Shown piece after piece: positions 41,331 through 50,909 of a stretch of 64,000 nucleotides of DNA. The stretch is taken from NCBI GenBank assembly GCA_051294375.1, contig CM119263.1, forward strand, positions 13,470,414 through 13,534,413, written 5' to 3'. Source of the DNA: Paraspadella gotoi (taxonomy: Eukaryota; Chaetognatha). A program made the translations under genes and the position numbers. Below the pieces are notes generated by a model. The model was not told where the DNA came from, ran no database searches, and was given only the letters and a program-made list of their open reading frames with translations. How positions within the stretch are numbered: position 1 is the stretch's first letter; every line of letters starts with the position of its first letter.

Positions 41331-42600
41331 TCAGATCCAAAGACTGAGAAAAAAAATTCCTCGTCGAATATTCAGTTGATCGAGAGGGTTCGGTTGCCCG
41401 GCAATTTACTCGGTTCAGCGTTAAAGTTCTTGGGTTCCGCATAGCTCTTGTTTTTCCGGCTCATCTCCTTCCAACCCTGAGTGGCACATTGCCTTTCTTC
41501 TGCGCTTTTATATAGAGGCACGCTGTTTATCAGTGTGGTGCTAGCTTCATTGTTTCAGCATGTTCAAGTTGTTGTTTTGCATATTTCATGTTATGTTTCA
41601 TATGAATGAAGTATAATTGTACCAGTATTCAAGGTTTCATTTTCCTTTAAGTGCCAAATCTTCGAATATAGTTTTTTGTTAAAAAAGTGTCGCGGGAAGT
41701 AAGCTTCCAATTGCATGGGTTTCTTCAGGCTGTCTCTCTCTCTCTACTCTCTGCTCTCTCTCTCTCATTCTCTCTTCTCTTCTCTCTTAAACGACAGCGG
41801 TGCAGAATTACCATCTCATTATGCAGTGCGCCATAGATCTTGGCTTATCATTGCCCCACACACGGACTACGTGGCGCCCTTCTCTTTCACGCGACTTCGC
41901 TCACCATTTTCTTTTTCTTATCTCTTTCTTTGCTTTTTTTTCTTTCTTTCCTCTTTTAGTCTTTTCCTTATTGCTTCCATCCTCTCATCTCGCTTTTATG
42001 TTTCTTCTGGCCATTTTTATTTTTTATTTCCTATTAATTCATTTCATATTTTCTCCTTCAAGTCTCTGTTAATCTTCTTTTTTATTTATTGTTTTGCACG
42101 CGGATCGGTGCGTGAGCATCCATTTTTTAGACAAATTCTGTTTGAAGGATCTTTATTTGACCCTGCCTTTTTCTTTAGTTCTTTGGCAGTTTGTTTCAAA
42201 TTCCGTTTGATCCCATTCTTTGTTTCATTTCCTGTAATGCTTAGTTCTTACTCGCGTAATTTGATCTTTAACTATTTTGTTTCTGGCTTGCATGGTGGTT
42301 GTTCGCCTTGCGATCGTGGTTGCCCTTCCAGTTTCTCCAAAATCCTGTTTTTTTTTGTTTTTTTTTTTTTGTTTTTTCTCGTTTTGTTTTTTTCTCGTCC
42401 TCATTTTTTTCTCCCACTTTTTGTTGTTTCTTTTTTTTTTTTTCGTTTTTTTTCCGCTGCTTATTCCGAGCGCTTCTACCGCAAGAATGTTCGAAAGAAG
42501 AATCGGTCTCAGGTCATTTTTCTAAAAAACGAAACGGCGCGAGACAGTACGAGAATGAAGAGACAAGTGAGGAACTGAGACTCGCTATGTTAAAAAGTTC
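41331..42600. other. No supported gene; T-rich
   Basis: CT- and T-rich from about 41735 to 42470. A 287-codon frame here is Phe/Ser/Leu-rich with no domain and looks like translated low complexity. Confidence 0.35.
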
Positions 42601-42639
42601 AGACAAATAAATTTTAAAAATCAGCAGCAAGAGACATGC

Positions 42640-43440
42640 GGCAAGATAAGGGCTCGATGCCTAGAGAGACAGTTTCTTTAGAAGAGAGACAGTCAGCAGA
42701 GACGCCGAGGCCGCTGGCGAGAGAGTTGTTCAGCCGCTGTTGTTGAGTGGAAAGGGACGAAGTCTCCCACGGTCTTGTGTTGCGCAGCTTTTTTTTTTGT
42801 TGGTTCATTTTTTTTTCTTCGGCGGGCGTCGGCGGAGTGCCAGATGTCGCATTCACGGATTTCTCGCGTCTCCTCTTTTGGTTCCCTCCCACCAGGCATG
42901 GTAAGGGCGGGCGCGGCCGGATGGAGCTTAAAAGTTCGGAGCCTCGTCTCTCGGCTCGGGTCGTCTCCTCCGGCTCAGCTGCCTCTCACGTCTTCGGTCG
43001 GACGGAACTCCATGGCTGATGAACTTGGCAGAAAGGCCGTCGGGGAACGGCGAGCCGCTCGCGGGAGGCAGCCGCGGCGGGCCGCCGGATCTGGCTTCTC
43101 TCCGTCTCTGCCGCGGCTCGCCTTCGACTCCTTTGTTTTTGCGGGCTCGATCGTTCAGGGCGTGGGTGCGCTGGCTATTCTTCGCTCAGTCGGCGGTCAT
43201 GACCCTGTCTTGGTGGCTGCTTGAAACTCTCTTCAGGCCTCTTGCCTTATCGTCGCGGATCCCGCGGCTACGTGAGGCGCCGTCAAAAGGCTCGCACTCC
43301 TCCGCAATCGTAGTCTGGCAGCGGCCGGAGCCTTATCTCTTCTCTCTCTCTTAACGGACTGCGTCCACCGCTGCCGAGGCTCTCTCTCTGGCCTCCGAGC
43401 GGATGCGAGTCGCATAGGTGTTCGCGTGTGGATCCGGGAG
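42640..43440 (+). other. GC/CpG-rich island, possible promoter or first exon
   Basis: The most GC-rich stretch of the window. A strong donor sequence, CATG|GTAAGG, lies at 42901. Two overlapping + frames (42775-43224 and 43019-43354) and minus frames are open together, as expected of GC-rich sequence, so I do not call a protein. It sits at the junction between the microsatellite-rich and the AT/mobile-element-rich halves. Confidence 0.3.
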
Positions 43441-44809
43441 TCCTTCTTGTTAAAGAGATAAAGGCCCTTTTGTAAAGTATTACAGGTTATTCGTAGTCAT
43501 TTCAGAACGGATGTCAGAAAAGAAAGAAAGAAAAAGGAAGACAGAAAGAACGAGAAAGAGAAAGAAAAGAAGGGAAAAAAAATTTAAGATTTAGTCAACG
43601 AATTTTTTTAATGATTAGACGATTTGTTGGCTAAAATGAATGAAGAGTTGCAATGAAAGAGAGATATACATGCTAGAATAAATGATTAAGATACTGCTGA
43701 AGAACGAATTGAAATATGAATAAGATGAAAGATATCGACAATGAGATGATATAGTATTATTTGCATTTTGCTTACGGCGGACTTTGCGAGGGGACCTGTA
43801 TGAAGAGTAAAGAGTAAGAGCAAATTTTAGATCAAGGTTGAGAATAAAATTCGAGCATGCAGCTGTGAATATTTAAGAATATTTTGTTTTTGTTATTTTC
43901 AAGTTTTCGCGGCATAGAGCCATAGTTTAACACTTGGTAAAATGTTCAAAATTTTTTAAAGATATTTTTTTCTGTGACTTTTAAAGCAGATTTTTAATTT
44001 CTCGGCAAGGAACGTATTAATTTAATTTAATCTCAATATGACTAAATATCGGAATTTTCCAAAAAAAGGTGAAGCGACGAGTTTTTGTAAGGGTTGTTTC
44101 GTTTTGTCTCAGAGAAGCTCCTGAGTGGGCGCGATGGAGGGATGTCCGATGCCGGTTTTTTCGTGGGAAGTCCTAGGAGCTTCTGCCCTCTTTCGGCCGG
44201 TGGAGAAAACAAATGAACAGCCCTGTAGCGTCGTTCGTCGCCATTTTATTTTTCAATGATTTTTTAAAATTATTTCTATTTAATTTAATTTAATTCAATT
44301 ATTTAGCTCATTCCTGTGGTTTTTGTTAATTAATTTTTGGCTTCGCTGTTTTTAATTGCCAAAACGATTATTTTTTTCAGCTCTTGTCGATTTTTAGATA
44401 TGTTACCTTGTCTGATAAGAAAACTTCGTAGTGAAGGGGCACTTTTTCTCGTAAACGTAAAGTTTATTATCAAAAGATAATCACGAGCGAAAATACAATG
44501 TTTATGTATATCGTGATGGGACCTGATCGAAAGCACTTGATAATTTCATCCTAACACCGGATCCGTTTGTTTGTTTAAACATACAAACAGACTGTTTATG
44601 AATTGTTAAATCCAAAGACTCGCAAATCGTGATATCTGAGTTCGAACTTTACTTCGTCACAAAAATTTATCGTTTGGATCATTTCATCGTTCGTGCTTAC
44701 GTCGTTCGTAACTATTCAGTCCTTTCATCGAGATTCAGTATGTTTATTAATTGGTTACTGAATTTATACTGATTTTTGTAATTCTTTTGAGCGTTTAAAT
44801 AATGATTTT
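43441..44809. other. No recognisable gene
   Basis: AT-rich sequence with nothing I recognise apart from a short G/C-richer stretch at 44100-44215. Confidence 0.4.
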
Positions 44810-44820
44810 AATAATTATTC

Positions 44821-45042
44821 TTGAGGCAAAATGGTTTTTGTTTTACAACGAATTTTTTTTTTTTTTTTTTATTTTTCATAGAAAAGACGGACATGTTTCG
44901 GCTTTAGTTGTTTGACGCTGAAGAAGACTTGCAACTAAAGCCGAAACATGTCCGTTTTTTCTATGAAAAATAAAAAAATTCGTTGTAAAACAAAAACCAT
45001 TTTGCCTCAATACATAGAACAACGAAAAGAAAGGTTATTACC
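44821..45042 (+). mobile_element. Foldback element A with hammerhead ribozyme (Penelope-like derivative)
   Basis: Arms 44821-44910 and 44932-45010 are inverted repeats differing only in a T/A-run length and one base. A 32-base tail (45011-45042, containing AACGAAAAGAAAGG) follows the right arm. AATAATTATTC is duplicated exactly at 44810-44820 and 45043-45053. The + strand carries a hammerhead core (see separate entry). Variable-length target duplications plus hammerheads in terminal repeats are known for Penelope-like retroelements; that assignment is inference. No coding sequence. Near-identity of the arms suggests a recent insertion. Confidence 0.7.
44914..44956 (+). ncRNA. Hammerhead ribozyme, minimal type I, element A
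   Basis: Stem I is GACG (44914-44917) with CGTT (44953-44956). The core CTGAAGA (44918-44924) fits CUGANGA. Stem II is GACTT/AAGCC with one mismatch. GAAA (44943-44946) follows, then a minimal stem III (A-U, C-G) in ACATGT. Predicted cleavage is after C44952. All invariant core bases are present. Confidence 0.6.
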
Positions 45043-45068
45043 AATAATTATTCTTTATTGTACTGTTT

Positions 45069-45102
45069 GAATATCTATATGCTTTGATTATTTTATTAAG
45101 GT
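45069..45102 (-). repeat. 34-bp dispersed repeat, copy 2
   Basis: Exact reverse complement of 21236-21269. Confidence 0.8.
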
Positions 45103-45429
45103 ACCCTTCATAAATAGACTATTTGATCGTCGATCTGATCATGCCTTTGAAGCATCTCTGGACTACCGAAGCATCTCGCCGGGGTGGAGGAGTTTCCTCA
45201 AATATTCTTCGAATATTCTCGGGGGCGTTTTAGGAAGAGGACGGACCGGCGGGTCCTAACACAAAAAAACATTGTAAAAATACATATCGAATTAAAGGTA
45301 CAATTTTGTAGATTCTAACAATACAATGATCGTAATTGTACATTAAATATATTACAAGTAATTATCAAAAACGTTTCAAATGTAAACTCTTTTAGTCTGT
45401 GCTATTTCTTGTCGTTATTTGATTTGTTA

Positions 45430-45740
45430 GTTTTCGCCGAATCTGCCAATGAGCGTTGAGGCTAAATCTTTTCTCCGTGTCGTTGATCCGACAGCGTCTT
45501 CACTGCCCCCCCCCCAAGACGACGTCTCGGTAAGAGATGGAGGCATGATCCGAATAGCGCAAAGGGGGACGACGAAACCTTGTCGGCCTCGCGGGTTGCG
45601 TGGCGTCCTCATCAATCGCGGGTTGAGTGGCGTCATCATCAGCGGCGGGGAGAAATCGAGTGACCGGTATACAGTAGTTTCAATGTGGTCATACAGACTA
45701 ACTCTTCTTAATTCTCAAAGGCTTCGATATTAAGGTGGGT
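45430..45740 (-). pseudogene. GC-rich coding remnant, possible retroelement
   Basis: Both strands are open. A minus-strand frame includes ATQPARPTRFRRPPLRYSDH. An RRPPxRY motif of this kind is common near the C-terminus of LTR-retrotransposon polyproteins, but the frame ends at a poly-G tract (45508-45517). The + strand frame from 45449 is also open. Low confidence in strand and identity. Confidence 0.2.
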
Positions 45741-47425
45741 TTTTCTTTAATTTGAAATTTTTTTAAATGAAATATTCCAATGCTTTCCTATTAAAGAATG
45801 TCGTTTATAATTGTTTGGTAGCCACCAATGATTTTCCATTACCTATAATTATAATTTGATGAATGTTTTTGAATTATTCATTTTTCTACTAAACTTGATA
45901 TTTTTTTATTTAAATATCAAAATATAATTTCATTTCTATTTTAGATCACATTCGTTAATTATGTAATCAATATGTCAATTTTTCTATTTAAAATAAATCT
46001 CCTTCGAAACTTTTCTATTCCATTCAGGATATTTTTTTTGATCGAGTTAATGACGCGGTCTCACTGACTGACTGGGCCATCAAGCATTATACGATTGTCG
46101 TCTTGACTTTAAAACTACTACTTAAAGGTAATCAATTGAAATATAGTATAACTTTTACTGAAGTCATTGTTTTTAATTTTTGAGAGTTTAATGCGATTAA
46201 TTTTAGGCTATTCAGCTGGTCTCGGTCAACTTTATTGGTGCAGGTTTTATTTGTTGTAACCAAATTAGGTTTCCACTAAGCTTAGCTTTTTTATCCAGAT
46301 GTGAATCCAAATTTATTATCGCCAATTTTACGCGTGATTGCCTTTTAATTCAAGACGCAATATTGAAGTATGAGTTTTAAGGTAAGAAATTCAAAATTTT
46401 TAATCACTTCTTCGTCGCTACTATTTTCTTCCAACTTGAAAGGCGTTCGACCTCCTGGCGGAGGATGACGTTGAGGATGTTGTACCGACAGCGGCGCCAG
46501 AAACCACAAGGCCATCTCCGTAAACAAGTTGAGCTGGTGAGGATTAAACGTCGTCCTTATGGCGAGTAAGGCAGAAAACGGGCGCCAAAACCAGTTGGGC
46601 TAATCCGCTGTCAAACCAATGCCTCCATCAAACCGCGATAAAAAGTTCGACAACGACACAACAAGGCCACCCACCTATGGGCAAAAGCATCGGCCACAGT
46701 AATAGTGGTGTAGGAGATTGGGATCGCGTTATTAGACTGTTGCTTCAAAGACTTTAGAATGTTGAAAATAGCTCATTCTGTTGTGTTTCCTCTTTCAATT
46801 TGCTATTTTATTTTATTTTGCTAAAGTCCAATATCTATACCATCTTGAATTAGAAAATTGCTTATTAATGATAGGTCACCTTTATATTATTTTAAAGATT
46901 GATTTCAAAACAGTTTTTAACCATCTTTATTAAAAGTCGCCAAATCCCCGGTCGGCGAAAGTAAAATTTAGCTAATACTTTTGACGCCAAGCTCAATTCT
47001 CTTTTTACATTTGAAATTGATCATACTGAACTTAAAAAATTATTAAATTAATGTATTACTTTTATCGTTGCATAGTATCTGTAATTAATATTCTTTTGTA
47101 AGAATCCAAAGTTTTGAAACTGATTATACTAAGCATTTAAGCTTTTTATTTTTTTTTTATTCCTTTTAATCTTTTTATAGTCAGTTTTATTAGTAGGAGC
47201 TAATCTCGCTGACTAAAAAAATTATTTTGATTGATGTATTGTTTATTACTTGTAGAAACGGTTAATTTTTTTCAGTCATTCATATTTTGCTCGCTAGATC
47301 TGAACTTTAACAATATTGACATATAGTTGAAATTAGTTTTCTAATTTAGTATCTATATTGTACTTCTTGGTCTAGTTTTACAAGTATTACATAGAAGTCG
47401 GGTTTTGGTTAAGGATTTGCCGCCA
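45741..47425. other. Mostly AT-rich; one exon-like island near 46440-46530
   Basis: After CTTGAAAG at about 46442 a + frame reads AFDLLAEDDVEDVVPTAAPE and stops at a TAA near 46520. It has natural composition but no recognisable family. The rest is AT-rich with nothing recognised, apart from a CCCCGGTCGGCGAAAGTAAA motif at 46946-46965 shared with four other sites. Confidence 0.3.
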
Positions 47426-47542
47426 CTTTTTATCTCGCCAGACGGGCTATGGCCAGTCTTGGGCGAGATGGAGTTTGCTTAATGCTTAATGCTTATGCTT
47501 CTTTGTAGCGGCGGCGGCGGCATCGTCACGCTTTTTTACAAT
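47426..47542 (+). repeat. Hairpin-bearing dispersed repeat, copy 1
   Basis: CTTTTTATCTCGCCAGACGGGC begins an imperfect hairpin (ATCTCGCC ... GGGCGAGAT), and the unit ends TCACGCTTTTTTACAAT. Both ends recur at 55842-55922. Confidence 0.55.
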
Positions 47543-47779
47543 TAAAAATTTTAAAAGTTTGTAACCTTAGGAATGAATAATGAATAAAGAATAATTATCA
47601 TCGAATCAATGAATGATTATCAACGCATCACTAAATTACTCATATTAAAAAATGACTATTATTACATTAAAAATTTATTATCATCACATTCATAAAATTA
47701 ATAAAATTATATTATTATTATTATTAAGAATTTTGCTAGTTTGAGGGCCTGCCTTTTGATAGTCTAGATAACAATAAGT

Positions 47780-47965
47780 AACAAGTAAAAGACAGTAATG
47801 ATTTTTGTGTTAGTGACAGAACCGTTCAATATAAGCAGTCCCTGAGCTTCGGATCGCGTTGTAACACTGTGTTACAGGCGGGTTCAGGGCCCCGTCCCTC
47901 AACTACTAGGCGACCTTTGGGTTGGGAGGCGAATGTAGTCGTGCTCTATCAGAATCCATCAAACA
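47780..47965 (-). mobile_element. tRNA-derived SINE, copy 2 (reverse)
   Basis: The reverse complement aligns with the body of the SINE at 38530-38670 (CGCCTGTAAC, GTGTTACA, GATCCGAAG, CAGGGA) at roughly three-quarters identity by eye. The pol III box end is degraded. Confidence 0.6.
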
Positions 47966-48172
47966 ATTTTAAGATTTCCAAAAAAAAATTTTTATATAGT
48001 AATATATTTATTTTAATTAGGCTAGTACCCAGTAGTACCCTGTATTGTGGACATTAGAAAAAATAATGTATTTTTACCTTTTTTACTTTAGTATTTTTTA
48101 ATATATCTCTTTCTCCCTCCATTTTTCTCTCTTCGTTTTAATTGAAAAAAAAATTGTCCGAGGATTGAACTC

Positions 48173-48180
48173 GTCATGAT
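48173..48180. repeat. 8-bp target duplication GTCATGAT, left
   Basis: Matches 49436-49443 exactly and flanks the hAT-type element between them. Confidence 0.8.
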
Positions 48181-48726
48181 TAGAGTTCCGATTAAACCGT
48201 TAACAGTTAACGTTATTAACGGTTAAAAATAATTTTAACTTAACCGTTAATATATTTATTTTAACGGTTAAATTCGGTTATTTTCAAGTATGATTTTTGT
48301 TATGAAAACTTTCATTTTTTAGAAAAAAAATTTTTTTCCTTATTCTCCTCTTCCTTTCTCACTATATTTCCCCCTCTCTCTGTTCTACATTTCCCCCTTT
48401 TTTCTTTGTTATTTTCAACCCTTTTAATCTTTTTCTATCCTAATCTATTATCATTTTTTCTGCCCTTTCGGTTTTTTTTTACTTACTTTCTCCCAATTGT
48501 TTTCGTTTTTCCTTTCAGCTAATTTTATACATTTACATCAAAGAATATTTTGAAATATAATATGCATCTGCATATATTTTTTTTCAAATCAAATTTTTAC
48601 ATGCAATAATATTCTATTTTGCTAATAAAAAAAATAAATAATTTTTCTTATTTTACTTTTTTTAGCTTTTTCTTTCAATTTTTCGATCATTCAACCATTC
48701 AATTAATAAATTGATATTCGTAATTA

Positions 48727-48932
48727 AGAGAAAACAAAGTTTATTTGTTTACAAACAACGGGTTTTTATTCCAAAAAACGGACATGTTTCGACTCTAGTT
48801 TTTCCGAGTCTACATCAGCGCGTGAGAGTCGAAACATGTCCTTTTTTTTTAAACTGAAAACCTGTTGTTTGTAAACAAATAAACTTTGCTTTTACTTGAC
48901 TATAAACGCAACGAAAAGAAAGTCTTAACACA
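48727..48932 (-). mobile_element. Foldback element B with hammerhead-like core, nested in the hAT element
   Basis: Inverted arms 48735-48796 and 48825-48888 are followed by a tail with GCAACGAAAAGAAAG (48908-48922), as in element A. ATATTCGTAATTA (48714-48726) and ATATTCATAATTA (48933-48945) form a 13-bp target duplication with one mismatch. The hammerhead-like sequence is on the minus strand. Confidence 0.68.
48780..48822 (-). ncRNA. Damaged hammerhead ribozyme, element B
   Basis: On the minus strand CTGATG (48818-48813) is followed by TA, a perfect 5-bp stem II (GACTC/GAGTC), then GAAACATGTCC. Compared with CUGAUGA there is an extra or substituted U before A9, so activity is doubtful. Stem I pairs GCG with CGT. 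Confidence 0.45.
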
Positions 48933-49727
48933 ATATTCATAATTATATTTATTTATGGTCATGGTTTATGAAAGACTAACAACAAAAAACATGCTTTCAA
49001 GAAACTAACAACTATAAAAATAATGAGGAAGAGAAATAAAAAAAGAAAAAGCGCAAACGAAAGAAAGAAAAAAAAAGAGAGAAAACAAAATATACAGAAT
49101 TAAAATTACATTGTGCTTTTTCTTTTCATTGTCTTTTTTCATATTTTTATTATGCTATGAGGCAAAAGAAAAATTTATTATGCTGTTTTTTCAAACCATT
49201 TTTCTCATTTATCAACTATAATGTGTACCTCATCTATCTGAAATAAAAGATAAAGACGATTCATAGCCGGAGTAAAGGAGAAAATACCATTAAATACTTT
49301 AGTTAGTTTCGAATATTAATATTTTAAATTTAAAATTAAATTATAAATTAACCGATTTTAACGGTTAACCGTTAAAAACTTAGTTTTTAACGGTTAAGCA
49401 AAGTTCCTCAAAAATTAACGGTTAACGGAACCCTAGTCATGATTAGGCATCGCAACATCGCATTCGTACATGGTGACAAATTTACAAGCGCCGGTAAAAA
49501 AAACGCTGTCATTTGCAAACCAGTGGTTATTTCATTCATTTAAAAATTAGTTGAGTAGAATATATTAAAGTTATTTGTGTTCAAAATTTATATTGATCAG
49601 TTAAGATATGCCTTGACAATGAGTGGAGAAAGTTGGCTTGTAAAATTGGGTTTCATTTTCCAACTCAATGTTTTAAATTTAATTTTTTTTAATTTCTATT
49701 ACTTTTTTAAACAAATATTTATTAAGA

Positions 49728-50160
49728 TATTAACAATATTAATATCTTCTGAAAGCCCTTAAAAAATGAAGAGAATAATATACTTACGAAAGCTCTAACA
49801 TAACAATAAAGCTGCCCAACCTTGGTTCAATTAAAAGAATCAAAAATAAATTATTTAAAATTTTTAATTTAAAAAAAAAATATATGACCTGTTTAAATTA
49901 TTATAATATAAAATATTATTATTTATTTAAGTTTCATGAAAGAGCCTGAAAAAAAAGATTTAACGTAGCCAGTCACAATTTGATAAAAATCTTAAATTTA
50001 CTCTCCGACTATTGATTTTTGGAAAGATGTTTTGTTTTTGAGTATCTAAAATAAAATTAAAGCTGGGCCAGTTAAATTTTATACTACAGTATTTGTAAGT
50101 ACGTCATTCTCTTTAGATTTGAAAGGGCTTTCAGAAGATAATAATATTAATGAAATTGGT
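49728..50160. mobile_element. Probable foldback element
   Basis: AATATTAATATCTTCTGAAAGCCCTT ... ACTTAC at 49736-49786 is inverted at about 50099-50155, about 310 bases apart. Ends and target duplication could not be fixed. Confidence 0.35.
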
Positions 50161-50243
50161 ACAACCAATATAAAACTTATCCATTCATTTAATAAATAAG
50201 CTATCTTATCCCTGACTTTGGACAGGCTTTGGTGGTTTAAGGC

Positions 50244-50268
50244 CTCAATCACACAGTGTGTGATTGAG
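50244..50268. repeat. 11-bp perfect inverted repeat with 3-base loop
   Basis: CTCAATCACAC / GTGTGATTGAG around AGT. Confidence 0.9.
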
Positions 50269-50269
50269 C

Positions 50270-50700
50270 TGGATATAAAGTTTCGATGGAATCGTCCGAG
50301 TGGAAATGAGTTTAATTGAAAAAAGAAAATATAACACCAATTACTCGTGAGTGGATGGGGCGATTGACTTGAAATTTTGTATTTGAGTAGAAAAGTGTGA
50401 TTAAACTGGAAATCAAGTTTCGATGGAATTGTTTGAGTGGAAATGAGTTTAAATGGAAAAACTAAAGAACCTGTTTATGGAATTGATTATGCTTCTTTTT
50501 ATTTTAAATGTAAATGCAAGATGTATTAATTAATAAAACAATTAATCATTTAATTAATCAATCAGTCAATTAATAAATAATTAAAACAAACATATCAAAT
50601 TGCTTAATTAAATAATTAACTTGAATAAATTAATTATTAATTAATGATCGTGGGCAGATCCGACATTGTTTGCTCAAACTTGTTTTAGTATCAAAATTTG
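50270..50700. repeat. AT-rich dispersed repeat related to 26900-27998
   Basis: Contains two internal versions of GTTTCGATGGAATYGT (about 50280 and 50420), followed by sequence shared with 27190-27560. Probably an unclassified element with an internal duplication. Confidence 0.5.
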
Positions 50701-50909
50701 TTGTTAATCCAGATTTTTCTTATGCAATTGCGATGATCCTTATGCTTTAAGATTTTTTTATTTTATTTTATATGTCAGTGTTCCGAATTACCCCTGTTCC
50801 GAATTAGCCCTATCCTTGTGTTATGAATACAATTTGAACTCTGTTTTTATTTTTTCTTAGTTTTGTCCTTGCGACTAAAAACTTTCGTCTAAACCCTCAT
50901 ATCTTAAAA

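Larger units (their letters stand above)
48181..49435. mobile_element. Non-autonomous hAT-type element with TAGRGTTCCG termini
   Basis: Starts TAGAGTTCCG and ends CGGAACCCTA (reverse complement TAGGGTTCCG). The subterminal regions of both ends are full of TTAACCGTTAA/AACGGTTAA inverted motifs. Exact 8-bp duplications (GTCATGAT) flank it. An 8-bp target site and short YARNG-type termini are hAT hallmarks. No transposase frame. The hammerhead foldback element B is inserted inside. Confidence 0.75.

Noticed and set aside
41715-42578. 287-codon Phe/Ser/Leu-rich frame
   Set aside because: Length comes from T/C-rich sequence that lacks stops. No domain, and the composition matches its low-complexity DNA.
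42775-43354. Two overlapping + frames of 149 and 111 codons
   Set aside because: GC-rich DNA keeps several frames open at once. No conserved motif to choose one.
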